Shown: positions 25,262-36,213, counted from the first letter of the stretch. The stretch: 64,000 nt of DNA from Bryobacterales bacterium (GCA_016789785.1 JAEUQE010000005.1:34508-98507), one strand, 5' to 3'. The notes: generated from the sequence alone by a model not told the origin. Program-made: numbers and translations.

Positions 25262-25987
25262 ATGCCTGGACGAGTTTCGATTTTCGTCACCTGCATCGTG
25301 GATCAGCTCTTCCCGAAGGTGGGAATCGCGATGGCAGACGTATTGGAGCGGATCGGGTATCAGGTGGACTTTCGCGAGGAGCAGACCTGTTGCGGCCAGC
25401 CTGCGTTCAACAGCGGCTACCGCGAGGATGCATGCAGGGTAGCGGAGCACTTCGTAAAAGTATTTCGCGATGCCGATTTCGTAGTGGTTCCATCGGGCTC
25501 ATGCACGTCGATGATTACGCATCACTATCACGACATCTTCCCAAAGGACTCCGACATGCACGAAGAGGTGGAGTATCTTGCTCCGCGCGTGTGGGAGTTT
25601 TCACGATTTCTGCTGGAAGTGGCAAAGGTGGACGATGTCGGCGCCCGGTTTGACGGAGTGGTGACCTACCACGATAGTTGTCACGCGTTGCGTGAATTGC
25701 ATGTGAAACAAGGTCCGCGGCAACTGCTGTCGAAAGTGAAGGGGCTCACACTGAAAGAGATGAGCATCCCCGAGGAGTGCTGCGGCTTTGGCGGCACCTT
25801 CTCCATCAAGTTCCCAGAGGTTTCGGGAGGCATGGCACGCACGAAAATCGAATCGATCCTCCAAACCGGAGCATCCACAGTAGTGTCCATCGACTCCAGT
25901 TGCCTCATGCAATTGCAGGGGGTCATCGGACGTATGGGAGCGCCGCTACGAACGATGCATCTGGCGGAAGTTCTGGGAAGCAGGTAG
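25262..25987 (+). CDS. lutA: L-lactate utilization protein LutA (Fe-S oxidoreductase subunit)
   Basis: The 241-residue protein has two cysteine-rich CCG-type domains: TCIVDQLFP and EEQTCCGQPAFNSGYREDA in the first half, then YHDSCHALRELHVKQGPRQL and IPEECCGFGGTFSIKFPEVS in the second. This is the make-up of LutA/YkgE, which together with LutB and LutC oxidises L-lactate to pyruvate through iron-sulfur clusters. ATG 25262 (MPGRVSIFVTC) is the family-typical start; the longer upstream frame is not conserved. It is followed after 4 bases by lutB, and the order lutA-lutB-lutC matches the classical operon. A lactate permease or LutR regulator is not seen beside it. Confidence 0.95.
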   Translation: MPGRVSIFVTCIVDQLFPKVGIAMADVLERIGYQVDFREEQTCCGQPAFNSGYREDACRVAEHFVKVFRDADFVVVPSGSCTSMITHHYHDIFPKDSDMHEEVEYLAPRVWEFSRFLLEVAKVDDVGARFDGVVTYHDSCHALRELHVKQGPRQLLSKVKGLTLKEMSIPEECCGFGGTFSIKFPEVSGGMARTKIESILQTGASTVVSIDSSCLMQLQGVIGRMGAPLRTMHLAEVLGSR

Positions 25988-25991
25988 ACGC

Positions 25992-27407
25992 ATGATCATA
26001 TCCGCTGAGCAGAAACAGAACATCGAGCGCACGGTAGCGGATCCGAAGCTCCAACTCGCCGTCTACTCGGCCACCGCGCGTCTGAAAGAGAAGCGCTCCG
26101 AAGCGGTGGATCCTGGCGAACTTCCTGAGTACCAGGATTTGCGCACGCAGGCGCATGAACTCAAGAAGCATGCGATGGAGAATCTCGACTACTATCTCGA
26201 GCAGTTCGAGGCCAACGTCCACGCGCATGGCGGAAAGGTGATCTTCGCGCAGACGGGCAAGGAAGTCGGCGAGTTCATACTCAAGCTTGCGAAGGACCGC
26301 GGCGTTTCTCTCCTGGTGAAGTCGAAGTCGATGACCACCGAAGAGATCCATCTCAACGATGTGCTCGAAGAGCAAAAGCTCGAGACGGTGGAGACGGATC
26401 TCGGCGAGTACATTCTTCAACTCGCGCATGAACGGCCCTATCACATCGTCGCGCCGGCGGTGCACAAGACACGGCAGGACGTGGCGGATATCCTAACCGA
26501 GAATCTTGGCGTGGAGCGCGACGAAGTGCCGGAGCATCAGGCCATGGTCGCGCGGCGCACGTTGCGCGAGAAGTTTCTCGCGGCGGGAATCGGCATCTCG
26601 GGCGCGAACTTTCTGGTTGCGGATTCGGGCGCGATCGTTCTGGTGGAGAACGAAGGCAATGCTCGGTTGTGCACGTCCGCGCCGCCAATTCACATTGCAG
26701 TGGCCGGCATTGAGAAGGTGATCCCACGTGCCCAGGATCTGGCAGTGTTCCTGAAGCTGCTTGGGCGAAGCGGTACGGGCCAGCGCCTGACGGTCTACAC
26801 GTCGTTCCTCTCCGGCCCACGGCGAGCGAATGAAGTGGACGGGCCCACGGAGTTCTACGTCGTGCTGATGAACAACGGGCGCACGAAGCTGCTCGCGGAT
26901 CCGGGCAAGCGCGAGTCGCTCTATTGCATTCGTTGCGGCGCGTGTCTGAACGCATGCCCCGTTTATCGGAAGATCGGAGGCCACAACTATCCATGGGCCT
27001 ACTCGGGACCCATCGGCGCGATCATCACGCCGCAGTATCTGGGCGTGGCGAAGGATCCGTGGCTGCCCTATGCGTCGAGCCTTTGCGGAGCCTGTGCCGA
27101 AGTGTGCCCGGTGAAGATCGACATTCCGAGAATCCTGCTTGATCTGCGGCACGATGTGACGCGTGAAGAAGCCAGAAACGGGAAGAACGGACTGGAGCGG
27201 TTGGCGTTCCGCATGTACTCGTGGGTGATGCGAAAGCCGCGTCTCTACGCCGTGGCGGGACGCGCCGGCGCGATCGGCGCACGGCTGCCTGGCACCGATT
27301 CGCTGGGGCCCGCCGCCAAATGGGCCAGCCAGCGCGAGACTCCGAAACCAGCCATGAAGAGCTTTCGCCAGCTTTGGCAGGAGCGTCAATCCGGGAGGCC
27401 GTCATGA
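25992..27407 (+). CDS. lutB: L-lactate utilization protein LutB (LUD domain, 4Fe-4S)
   Basis: A 471-residue protein, close to the usual LutB length. Residues about 60-300 form the LUD domain (LLVKSKSMTTEEIHLNDVLE; ISGANFLVADSGAIVLVENE). Two 4Fe-4S cluster motifs follow, CIRCGACLNACPVYRKIGGH and SLCGACAEVCPVKIDIP. A family C-terminal region ends near FRQLWQERQSG. It is the electron-transfer subunit of the L-lactate oxidase complex in the cytoplasm or at the membrane face. Its TGA overlaps the lutC ATG, so translation is coupled. Confidence 0.96.
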   Translation: MIISAEQKQNIERTVADPKLQLAVYSATARLKEKRSEAVDPGELPEYQDLRTQAHELKKHAMENLDYYLEQFEANVHAHGGKVIFAQTGKEVGEFILKLAKDRGVSLLVKSKSMTTEEIHLNDVLEEQKLETVETDLGEYILQLAHERPYHIVAPAVHKTRQDVADILTENLGVERDEVPEHQAMVARRTLREKFLAAGIGISGANFLVADSGAIVLVENEGNARLCTSAPPIHIAVAGIEKVIPRAQDLAVFLKLLGRSGTGQRLTVYTSFLSGPRRANEVDGPTEFYVVLMNNGRTKLLADPGKRESLYCIRCGACLNACPVYRKIGGHNYPWAYSGPIGAIITPQYLGVAKDPWLPYASSLCGACAEVCPVKIDIPRILLDLRHDVTREEARNGKNGLERLAFRMYSWVMRKPRLYAVAGRAGAIGARLPGTDSLGPAAKWASQRETPKPAMKSFRQLWQERQSGRPS

Positions 27408-28051
27408 GCGCGCGGGATGCGTTGCTGGCGGATGTGCGCCAGGCACTGGGCCGCAAGCAGGGTCAGCCGCCGGCGCCAGCGCCACGCGTGCGGATCGTGA
27501 TTCCGGAGATCCCCGTCGAACGAAGGATCGCACTCTTCCAGTCACGCCTGGAAGAACTCGGAGGCAAGGTCTATCGGGTGCCGACGATGGCCGAGGCGCG
27601 CGATCAGGTTGCCGCCTTGCTCGACGGGCCGTCCGTCGCGTCGAATTCGCCGGTACTCGCCAACGCGGGAATCGCGTCAATGCCAAACGTCACGTCAGGA
27701 TATGTGGACGCGACAGCCTTGCGCGAGGCCTGCCGTACGGCGGCATGCGGCATTACTTCCGCTGATTTCGCCCTGGCGGAAACCGGAACACTGGTCATGA
27801 TTGCGTCGCCGGAGGAAGCGCGTCTGGTGAGCCTGCTGCCTCCCGTTCATATCGCGGTGGTTCCGTCAAAGCGTCTGCTGACTGGACTTGATGAGTTGTA
27901 CACCATGAAGGCAAAGCCCGCGGATATCACCAGTTCGATGGTGTTCATCACGGGCCCCAGCCGAAGCGCGGACATCGAGATGATTCTGGTGCGCGGTGTC
28001 CATGGCCCGCGCGTAGTGCACGTGATTTTCGTAGATGAGGATGTTGATTAG
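27404..28051 (+). CDS. lutC: L-lactate utilization protein LutC (LUD domain)
   Basis: A 215-residue LUD-domain protein starting MSARDALLADVRQALG at an ATG overlapping the lutB stop. Conserved blocks are ITSADFALAETGTLVMIASP, RLVSLLPPVHIAVVP and ITGPSRSADIEMILVRGVHG, the signature of LutC/YkgG. It completes the LutABC complex that converts L-lactate to pyruvate. Length is normal. The next gene, a beta-barrel protein, starts 5 bases after its stop but is probably functionally unrelated, even if read from the same message. Confidence 0.94.
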   Translation: MSARDALLADVRQALGRKQGQPPAPAPRVRIVIPEIPVERRIALFQSRLEELGGKVYRVPTMAEARDQVAALLDGPSVASNSPVLANAGIASMPNVTSGYVDATALREACRTAACGITSADFALAETGTLVMIASPEEARLVSLLPPVHIAVVPSKRLLTGLDELYTMKAKPADITSSMVFITGPSRSADIEMILVRGVHGPRVVHVIFVDEDVD

Positions 28052-28055
28052 TTCC

Positions 28056-28628
28056 ATGAAAATTCTCTCCCTGGTGCTTATTTCTTCCGCCATCCTCTCC
28101 GCGCAGACCGCGGAATTCTCCATGCATGGTGGCGTGTCGCGTCTCAACAACAAGAACATTGGAAGTCTCGGCACCGACAACTACAGCCTGAAGGATGGAT
28201 GGCGCATCGGCTTCCGGACCACGCTGAACACCTACCGTTTTTTCGGGCACGAGTTCGGATATGCGTACAACCGGACGCAGCTTCGCAATGAGACTCAGAA
28301 CGCCGAGTTCGGCATGGCGATTCACCAGGGCCTGTACAACTTCCTCGCCTACGCGACGCGCGATGGCGCGACGGTGCGGCCTTTTGTTACTGGCGGAGTC
28401 CACTTCAACAACTACACGCCGCCTGGCACCAGCGTCACCTCCGGCGGTGGATCCACAAAGTTCGGCTTCAACTACGGCGGTGGGATCAAGGTGCGAGTTT
28501 CGCCGATTCTGGCGATCCGGTTCGACACGCGTTACTACCAGAACGGCAAGCCGTTCAACTTTCTCTCGAACCGGACCGGGCTGATGGGGCAATTGGAAGT
28601 CTCCGTCGGATTCGGCTTTGTGATCTAG
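28056..28628 (+). CDS. small outer-membrane beta-barrel protein
   Basis: The 190-residue protein has a signal peptide (MKILSLVLISSAILSAQ). Alternating-residue strands follow, such as FGYAYNRTQ, VRPFVTGGVHFNNYT, FGFNYGGGIKVRVS and LAIRFDTRYYQ, ending LEVSVGFGFVI. This pattern fits an 8-stranded OmpA/OprF-type barrel domain (outer membrane protein beta-barrel family). No peptidoglycan-binding domain is attached. ATG 28056 is chosen because it begins the signal peptide directly; an in-frame ATG 21 bases upstream would overlap lutC. It may be co-transcribed with lutABC. Confidence 0.8.
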   Translation: MKILSLVLISSAILSAQTAEFSMHGGVSRLNNKNIGSLGTDNYSLKDGWRIGFRTTLNTYRFFGHEFGYAYNRTQLRNETQNAEFGMAIHQGLYNFLAYATRDGATVRPFVTGGVHFNNYTPPGTSVTSGGGSTKFGFNYGGGIKVRVSPILAIRFDTRYYQNGKPFNFLSNRTGLMGQLEVSVGFGFVI

Positions 28629-28725
28629 GGCGGGCGCCCAAAACATTCCTGCGCCTTCACGTTTTTTTCGTTTTTTCACACAATCCTGATACCGCAGAAA
28701 CGCCGGTGCTCGACTCTGGTTATCG

Positions 28726-29868
28726 ATGAACGCCGGATCCCGACTACGCTTCTTCTGGAAAGACGCGCATCCCTGCCGTGGATTTGCGTCTGGTGTGTCC
28801 CTGCACAGCCACACCTCCTCTTCTCAAGAGCTGCTGGACTTCATTCCGCGCATTGTGCGGCGAATCCCGTTGCTCGATCCACTGGAACGCGCGGCTCTCC
28901 GCAAGTACCAGCAGGTTCACGGTTCCGAACTTGACTACCGGCAAATCTGGTGGACCCCGCCACTGACCGCGGTAGAGGCCTACGCGCTCGAACGCCGCCA
29001 GATTGAAGGGCTGGGACTGCGGCCCATGATTTCCTTGAGCGATCACGACACGATCGAAGGCGTCTGGAAACTGCAGAGCATGGAGTCGACACGCGACGCG
29101 CTGGTCAGCGTCGAGTGGAGCGTGCCGATGCCGGAATCGTCCGTGCTGCATCTCGGGGTGCACAACATCCCCGCGGCGCATGCCCAAGCCACCATGGCCG
29201 CCCTCTCCGATTTCACGGCGAACCCGGACAACGTCCGTCTGCGCGACATCCTCGCGATGCTGAACTCGTGGCCCGAAACCCTGGTTGTGCTGAACCACCC
29301 TTACTGGGATGAGAAGTGGGTCGGCATGGAGAAGCACGTTGCCATGGTAGAGGCATTTACGCGCCAGTATCTGCCGTTCCTGCATGCCCTGGAACTCAAT
29401 GGTCTGCGGCCATGGAAAGAAAACATGCGCACCGTCCGGCTGGGATTGGAGTTGGGGTTGCCGCTGATCTCCGGTGGCGACCGTCATGGCCTGGAGCCCA
29501 ACGCCAACATCAATCTCACCAATGCCCGCACCTTCGCCGAATTCGCGCATGAGATCCGCACAAAGCGGTCAAGCGACGTGGTGTTCATGCCACAATACCG
29601 GACGGCGCTGGCGCTTCGCGTGATCGACACCATTTGCGACGTGCTGCGCACCAATCCCGATCACTCGCTCGGCTGGGCGCAGTGGACCGACCGCGTCTTC
29701 CGCCGGACAGGCACCGGCGTGCGCTCGCTCTCGGAAGATTGGACCAACGGCGTAAAACCTCCCGCAATCGTGCGGCTCTTCCTTGCGTCTATTCGTATGG
29801 CGGACAGTCACCCGATTCGGTCCGCAATGCGGGTGGCTCTCGGCGCCAAAGAGGAGATGGTCTGGTGA
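28726..29868 (+). CDS. PHP-domain phosphoesterase-like protein
   Basis: The 380-residue protein has PHP metal-site motifs: SLHSHTSSSQE near residue 25 and LSDHDTIEGV near 105, then SVEWSVPM, LVVLNHPYWDEKW near 188 and LISGGDRHGLEPNANINL near 255. PHP proteins hydrolyse phosphoesters with a trinuclear metal site; the substrate here is unknown. There is no signal peptide. Its stop overlaps the GTG start of a GT4 glycosyltransferase, so the two are translationally coupled and probably work in one glycan or glycolipid pathway. This could be removal or transfer of a phosphate-linked group, but that is inference from context. Confidence 0.82.
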   Translation: MNAGSRLRFFWKDAHPCRGFASGVSLHSHTSSSQELLDFIPRIVRRIPLLDPLERAALRKYQQVHGSELDYRQIWWTPPLTAVEAYALERRQIEGLGLRPMISLSDHDTIEGVWKLQSMESTRDALVSVEWSVPMPESSVLHLGVHNIPAAHAQATMAALSDFTANPDNVRLRDILAMLNSWPETLVVLNHPYWDEKWVGMEKHVAMVEAFTRQYLPFLHALELNGLRPWKENMRTVRLGLELGLPLISGGDRHGLEPNANINLTNARTFAEFAHEIRTKRSSDVVFMPQYRTALALRVIDTICDVLRTNPDHSLGWAQWTDRVFRRTGTGVRSLSEDWTNGVKPPAIVRLFLASIRMADSHPIRSAMRVALGAKEEMVW

Positions 29869-31025
29869 GCCCTGGTTCAGCGCCTCGCATCGCGTTCTTC
29901 AGCGACAGTTTTCACGAGGTGAATGGCGTGGCGCACACCTCGCGCCAGTTCCAAAGCTTCGCCCAGCGGCGTCAGCTTCCCTTTTTCTCGATGCATGTGG
30001 GGCCGGAAGACGCACTTCGCCAGGAAGGGCCGGTAACCATCGCGGAGCTTTCTGTCAGTCGTGTTTCATTTCCGGTGGAGACTGACATGCGTTTTGACCT
30101 GTTGGCGTTTCAGCATCGCCGCGAACTGCGGGAGCAGCTTCGAAAGTTTCAACCGGACTTCATTCACATTACTGGGCCTGGGCACATCGGCATCCTCGGC
30201 GCGATGCTGGCGCATGAAATGAAGGTCCCGCTGATCGCAAGTTGGCATACGAATCTGCATGAGTTCGGCGCAAGGCGTCTCGAAAGCCTGTTGTCTTTCC
30301 TTCCCCGCAGGGTCCGGGAAGCAGTCTCGCATCGGGCCGAGACTGGAGCGCTCGCCTGTTGTATGCGTTTCTACCGGATCGCGCGCAAACTCCTGGCGCC
30401 CAATCCCGACCTGGTTCGCTTGCTCAAGGAGCGCACGGGAAAGCCGACATATCCCATGGGCCGCGGCGTCGATATTGACCTTTTTCATCCCCGTCGCCGC
30501 ACCCGTACCGATAAGAACTTCGTGCTCGGTTACGTCGGCCGGCTGACTCCCGAGAAGAACGTGCGACTGCTTGCGCGCGTTGAGCAGGCGATCCTGGATG
30601 CGGGGCTCGGACCTTACCAGTTTCTGATCGCCGGTCAAGGAAGCGAACTCGATTGGCTGCGGCAGAACCTTCGCAGTGCCGAATTCACCGGCGTTCTGCG
30701 AGGCGAGGCGCTGGCCGAAGCTTACGCCAACATGGATCTCTTCGTGTTCCCATCCACCACGGACACCTTCGGCAATGTGATTCAGGAGTCCCTCGCATCG
30801 GGTGTTCCGGCGATCGTGACTCCCGAAGGCGGACCGAAGTATCTGGTTCGCAGCGGAGAGACCGGCATCGTCGCCGCGAATGAGAACGCCTTCGTGCGGT
30901 GTGTGCTGGACCTGATGCGCAACCCGGACACGCACCAGGCCATGCGCCTCAATGCCCGCCAACACAGTTGTGGCAACACCTGGGATCACGTGTTTGAGCG
31001 CGTCTACGAAGTCTACGCCGCCTGA
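29865..31025 (+). CDS. GT4 family glycosyltransferase
   Basis: The 386-residue protein starts at a GTG overlapping the PHP-gene stop (GTGA). It has the two Rossmann-like halves of GT-B enzymes: IAFFSDSFHEVNGVAHTSRQ with DFIHITGPGHIGILGAMLAH in the N-terminal domain. In the C-terminal domain are FVLGYVGRLTPEKNVRLLAR, FLIAGQGSELDWL, and FPSTTDTFGNVIQESLASGV with PEGGPKYLV, the donor-binding E-x7-E region. It resembles SQD2/MgtA-like enzymes that glycosylate diacylglycerol or other lipids, but sugar and acceptor cannot be fixed. The longer upstream frame is a shadow of the PHP gene and is rejected. Confidence 0.92.
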   Translation: MSPGSAPRIAFFSDSFHEVNGVAHTSRQFQSFAQRRQLPFFSMHVGPEDALRQEGPVTIAELSVSRVSFPVETDMRFDLLAFQHRRELREQLRKFQPDFIHITGPGHIGILGAMLAHEMKVPLIASWHTNLHEFGARRLESLLSFLPRRVREAVSHRAETGALACCMRFYRIARKLLAPNPDLVRLLKERTGKPTYPMGRGVDIDLFHPRRRTRTDKNFVLGYVGRLTPEKNVRLLARVEQAILDAGLGPYQFLIAGQGSELDWLRQNLRSAEFTGVLRGEALAEAYANMDLFVFPSTTDTFGNVIQESLASGVPAIVTPEGGPKYLVRSGETGIVAANENAFVRCVLDLMRNPDTHQAMRLNARQHSCGNTWDHVFERVYEVYAA

Positions 31026-31155
31026 ACCATAGCTATCAGCTTTCGAATCCGCGCGGCGAACGTCACCTGTTGAGCCAACTGATCCGTCAGAAGCCCATGG
31101 GGCGCTGAACTCGGCGCTCCGCTCGCCGCACGGCCCCGCGCACGAATCCCTGTCC

Positions 31156-31172
31156 TACAATGAAAGCGGAGG
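31156..31172 (+). promoter_or_regulatory. -10 element and ribosome-binding site for gdhA
   Basis: TACAAT (31156-31161) is followed by GGAGG (31168-31172), which stands 9 bases before the ATG at 31182. If TACAAT is the -10 site, the leader would be about 14 bases, just enough to carry the Shine-Dalgarno sequence. No clear -35 element. Confidence 0.5.
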
Positions 31173-31181
31173 CCAACCAGC

Positions 31182-32456
<1,275 letters not shown>

Positions 32457-32462
32457 CCATTC

Positions 32463-35045
32463 ATGAGCGAGCCGTCAACGCCGCTGATGCGGCAATACCA
32501 TGCGTTGAAACAGCAGGTGCCGCACGCGTTGCTGATGTTTCGCCTGGGTGACTTCTACGAGATGTTCTTCGAGGACGCCGTGGTAGCCGCCCGTGAACTG
32601 GAAATCACGCTTACCTCTCGCAACAAGGAGAAAGGGCAGGCCATACCGATGTGTGGCGTGCCCTACCACTCCGCGGAGTCTTATCTTTCCAAGCTGATCC
32701 AGAAGGGCTATCGGGTCGCGATCTGCGAACAGACCGAAGATCCGAAGTTCGCCAAGAAGCTGGTGAAGCGCGAGATCATGCGTGTGGTGACTCCCGGCAC
32801 CACCACCGAATCGGGAGTGCTGCGCTCGAAAGAGAACAACTATCTCGCTGCAATCCTGCGTGACGGCGACCGCGCGGGGCTCGCCTACATTGACATCACC
32901 ACCGGCGAATTCCGCGCAACGGAATTTGCGCTCATTGAACTGCTGCCCGCCATTGAAGCTTTGAATCCGCGCGAGATTCTGCACGGAGACAACGTGCAGC
33001 CGCCCGCGGTCAACTCGAAGATCTGCGCCACGGCCGTGGACGCATGGGTGTTCGGCTATGAATACTCCGAGCGTTCGCTTCGCGAACATTTCAAGCTGCT
33101 TGCGTTGGACGGCTGCGGGCTGTCGGGCAGGACTCTCGCGGTGGGTGCGGCTGGCGCCATTCTGCACTATCTGCGCGAGACCCAGAAGTCGGCGCTGGAG
33201 CACCTGGATCGCCCCGGCTGGTATGACCGGACAGACGCGCTGATCCTGGATGCGTCCACCGTCCGCAATCTGGAGTTGATTGAACCTTTGTTTGCCGATG
33301 GCATCAAGGAAGGCACGCTGGTGCATGTGCTCGATCAGACGATGACCGGCATGGGTGCGCGGTTACTGCGGCGAAGGCTTCTGCGGCCGGCTCTCGATCG
33401 TGCCGAGATCGAAGCGCGTCTCGATGCCGTGGAGGCGCTTCTCAAGCAGAGCATTGCGCGCGCGGAGATGCGCAAAACGCTCGGCGAAATTCTCGATCTT
33501 GAGCGCCTGCTGAGCCGCGTCACGCTGGGCACGGCGAATCCGCGTGAAATGCTGGCGCTCGGTCGGTCGCTGGATCGTGTGCCGCGATTGAAAGAGGCAT
33601 GCTCCCCGTTCACCGGCAGGCTGCAGGAACTGGACCGGGCGCTGGATGAAGTGCCCGAGGTGCGGGACCGGATTCTGAAGGCGATCGCTGAAGAACCGCC
33701 GGTCAATATGGCCGACGGCGGTGTGATCCGTGACGGCTTCCATCCGCAGCTTGACGAACTGCGCGACGTCTCCCGCAACAGCAAACAGTACATCGCACTG
33801 ATCGAACAGCGCGAGCGTACCCGCACGGGCATCGCGTCGTTGAAAGTGCGCTTCAACAACGTGTTCGGCTATTACATCGAAATCTCGAAGGCGAATCTGC
33901 ATCTGGCGCCCTCGGATTATGAACGCAAGCAGACGCTGGTGAATGCCGAACGGTTTACCACGCCGGAGTTGAAAGAACTGGAAGTGAAGATTCTCGAAGC
34001 CGAAGAACGCATGCTCGCCATCGAGAAGGAGATCTTCACGGAGCTGCGCACATCCGCGGCGGCGGAGGCGGCGCGAGTTCGGGCAACAGCGGCCGCCATC
34101 GCCGAACTGGACGTCACCGCGTCGCTTGCGCAGGTGGCAGCCGAGAACCGCTTCACTCGGCCCCGATTCTCCGATTCAGGGAAGATGAACGTGCTAGGCG
34201 CGCGGCATCCCGTGATCGAGAAGCTTACCGAACGGGAAGCGGCGCGGTTCATCCCGAACGACGTATATCTCGATCCGGCCGGCAAGTTCGTTGCGGTGAT
34301 CACGGGGCCGAACATGGGCGGCAAGTCGACGTATCTGCGGCAGTCGGCGCTGCTGATCATTCTTGCGCAGCTCGGTTCGTTCGTTCCGGCGGAGAGCGCG
34401 GAACTGCCACTGACGGATCGCGTGTTCACACGCGTTGGCGCATCGGACAATCTGGCCCGCGGGCGCTCCACGTTCATGGTGGAAATGACCGAGACCGCCG
34501 CGATTCTGAACACCGCCACTCCCGCGAGCTTCATCGTGCTGGACGAGATTGGACGGGGCACCGCAACATACGATGGAATGTCGCTGGCATGGGCTGTGAT
34601 CGAACACATCCATGAACGGATTCAGGCCAAGACACTGTTCGCCACGCACTATCATGAACTCACGGATCTTTCGGAGCATCTGGAAGGTGTGACCAATCTT
34701 CAGGTGGCGGTGAAGGAGTCCGGAGATCAAATCATCTTTCTGCGAAAAGTGCTTCCGGGCAGCGCGGACAAGAGCTATGGAATCGAAGTGGCTCGGCTGG
34801 CGGCGCTGCCTGGCGCGGTGATCGAGCGCGCACGGGAGATTCTGAAGCTGCACGAGAAAACCGAACACGCGATGACCGATGAGATCTCGCCGAAAGTGAA
34901 ACAGGCGCCAATGCAGATATCGATGTTTGAACCGGTCGGTTATCAACTCGCCGACCGGATCCGCGCCATCAACGTGGATGAATTGCGGCCAATTGAAGCG
35001 TTGCAGTTGCTGGCTGAGTTGCAGAAGGAGTTGAAACGCAATTGA
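32463..35045 (+). CDS. mutS: DNA mismatch repair protein MutS
   Basis: An 860-residue MutS of standard length. The mismatch-recognition domain has LMFRLGDFYEMFFEDA with the conserved FYE wedge. Connector and lever domains follow, and then the ATPase: Walker A in GPNMGGKSTYLRQ near residue 615, Walker B in SFIVLDEIGRGTATYDGM near 690, and the signature ARGRSTFMVEM. The C-terminal helix-turn-helix region precedes a short clamp-like tail (RPIEALQLLAELQKEL). It recognises mismatches in newly copied DNA. mutL is not in this window. The stop overlaps the TTG start of anmK. Confidence 0.97.
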   Translation: MSEPSTPLMRQYHALKQQVPHALLMFRLGDFYEMFFEDAVVAARELEITLTSRNKEKGQAIPMCGVPYHSAESYLSKLIQKGYRVAICEQTEDPKFAKKLVKREIMRVVTPGTTTESGVLRSKENNYLAAILRDGDRAGLAYIDITTGEFRATEFALIELLPAIEALNPREILHGDNVQPPAVNSKICATAVDAWVFGYEYSERSLREHFKLLALDGCGLSGRTLAVGAAGAILHYLRETQKSALEHLDRPGWYDRTDALILDASTVRNLELIEPLFADGIKEGTLVHVLDQTMTGMGARLLRRRLLRPALDRAEIEARLDAVEALLKQSIARAEMRKTLGEILDLERLLSRVTLGTANPREMLALGRSLDRVPRLKEACSPFTGRLQELDRALDEVPEVRDRILKAIAEEPPVNMADGGVIRDGFHPQLDELRDVSRNSKQYIALIEQRERTRTGIASLKVRFNNVFGYYIEISKANLHLAPSDYERKQTLVNAERFTTPELKELEVKILEAEERMLAIEKEIFTELRTSAAAEAARVRATAAAIAELDVTASLAQVAAENRFTRPRFSDSGKMNVLGARHPVIEKLTEREAARFIPNDVYLDPAGKFVAVITGPNMGGKSTYLRQSALLIILAQLGSFVPAESAELPLTDRVFTRVGASDNLARGRSTFMVEMTETAAILNTATPASFIVLDEIGRGTATYDGMSLAWAVIEHIHERIQAKTLFATHYHELTDLSEHLEGVTNLQVAVKESGDQIIFLRKVLPGSADKSYGIEVARLAALPGAVIERAREILKLHEKTEHAMTDEISPKVKQAPMQISMFEPVGYQLADRIRAINVDELRPIEALQLLAELQKELKRN

Positions 35046-36199
35046 TTGTCGCCGGTATCATGAGCGGCACCTCGCTGGACGGGATCGACGTTGCGCTTGT
35101 CGAGATCACGGGCAAGGGCTGGGACAAACGTGTTAAGACGATCGCCAAGTCGACCACACCCTATCCACGTCCGGTGCGGCAGGCGCTACTGGCGGTTTCG
35201 AACGCGGATACGCACACCTCTCGAATCGGGTTTCTTCACTTCCTGCTGCCCGAACTGTATGCGAAGGCCGTGAAGAATCTCTGTTCCGAAGAGAGGATCC
35301 GCCTCCGGCAACTGGACTTGGTGGGCTGCCACGGACAGACGATTTTTCACTCGGGTAGCCCCGTGCGTTTTCTCAGCCAGCGGGTCGCCGCGACGCTACA
35401 AATCGGCGACGGCAGTGTCCTGGCGGAGCGGCTCGGTGTTCCAGTGGTCTCTGACTTCCGGCCGAGAGATATGGCGGCGGGCGGACAAGGTGCGCCGCTG
35501 GTGCCTTATGTCGACTATCTGTTGCTGCGCGATGCGAAGGTGGGTCGCGTTGCGCTCAATATCGGCGGGATCGCGAACGTAACGGCCATTCCCGCCGGGG
35601 CTTCGCCGAAAAAGGTGATTGCGTTCGATACAGGCCCGGGAAACATGGTGATCGACAATCTGATGGCGCGCTTCACCAACGGCACACGGCGCTTTGATAA
35701 GGACGGAAAGCTCGCGGCCCGCGGCAAGACCAACGCGTCGCTGTTGCGCCTCTTGCTGCGGCATCGTTTCTATCGCCAGCCGGCGCCAAAATCGGCAGGC
35801 CGCGAGGAGTATGGCGAGGAGTTCATTACGCATCTGATGGATACTCGTCTGCCGCTGGAAGACATCATCGCCACTGCAACCGCATTGACCACTGCAACGA
35901 TCGGGATCGGGATTCGCGACATCGTCATGAAGCGGATGAAGGTGCAGGAAGTGGCCGTGTCGGGCGGGGGCGCGCACAATCGAACCATGATCGCGATGCT
36001 CCGGCAGGAGTTGCCTGAAGTGAGCATCCGGCCGACCTCCGACTTCGGCATCGACGTCGATGCCAAAGAGGCGATTGCCTTTGCGGTGCTGGCTCATGAA
36101 ACCTGGATCGGGCAGCCTTCCAACCTGCCGGCGGCGACCGGGGCTCGTGCGCCGGTAATTCTCGGCAAAATCAGCCCTGGCCCCCCGAAGAAAAAGTAG
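35042..36199 (+). CDS. anmK: anhydro-N-acetylmuramic acid kinase
   Basis: The 385-residue protein starts with TTG overlapping the mutS stop (TTGA). The family starts exactly at this N-terminus, MIVAGIMSGTSLDGIDVALV. Further motifs are LVGCHGQTIFHSG, VPVVSDFRPRDMAAGGQGAP, FDTGPGNMVIDNLM and VAVSGGGAHNRTMIAML. It phosphorylates and opens 1,6-anhydro-MurNAc from recycled peptidoglycan, giving MurNAc-6-phosphate. A MurQ etherase gene is not adjacent. Strong coupling to mutS is probably only transcriptional convenience. A bidirectional terminator follows. Confidence 0.96.
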   Translation: MIVAGIMSGTSLDGIDVALVEITGKGWDKRVKTIAKSTTPYPRPVRQALLAVSNADTHTSRIGFLHFLLPELYAKAVKNLCSEERIRLRQLDLVGCHGQTIFHSGSPVRFLSQRVAATLQIGDGSVLAERLGVPVVSDFRPRDMAAGGQGAPLVPYVDYLLLRDAKVGRVALNIGGIANVTAIPAGASPKKVIAFDTGPGNMVIDNLMARFTNGTRRFDKDGKLAARGKTNASLLRLLLRHRFYRQPAPKSAGREEYGEEFITHLMDTRLPLEDIIATATALTTATIGIGIRDIVMKRMKVQEVAVSGGGAHNRTMIAMLRQELPEVSIRPTSDFGIDVDAKEAIAFAVLAHETWIGQPSNLPAATGARAPVILGKISPGPPKKK

Positions 36200-36213
36200 C
36201 GCCGAAACGAAAA

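Noticed and set aside
31026..31181. possible tRNA or small RNA between the glycosyltransferase and gdhA
   Set aside because: No cloverleaf or CCA-like end could be drawn; the region is explained by a promoter and ribosome-binding site.
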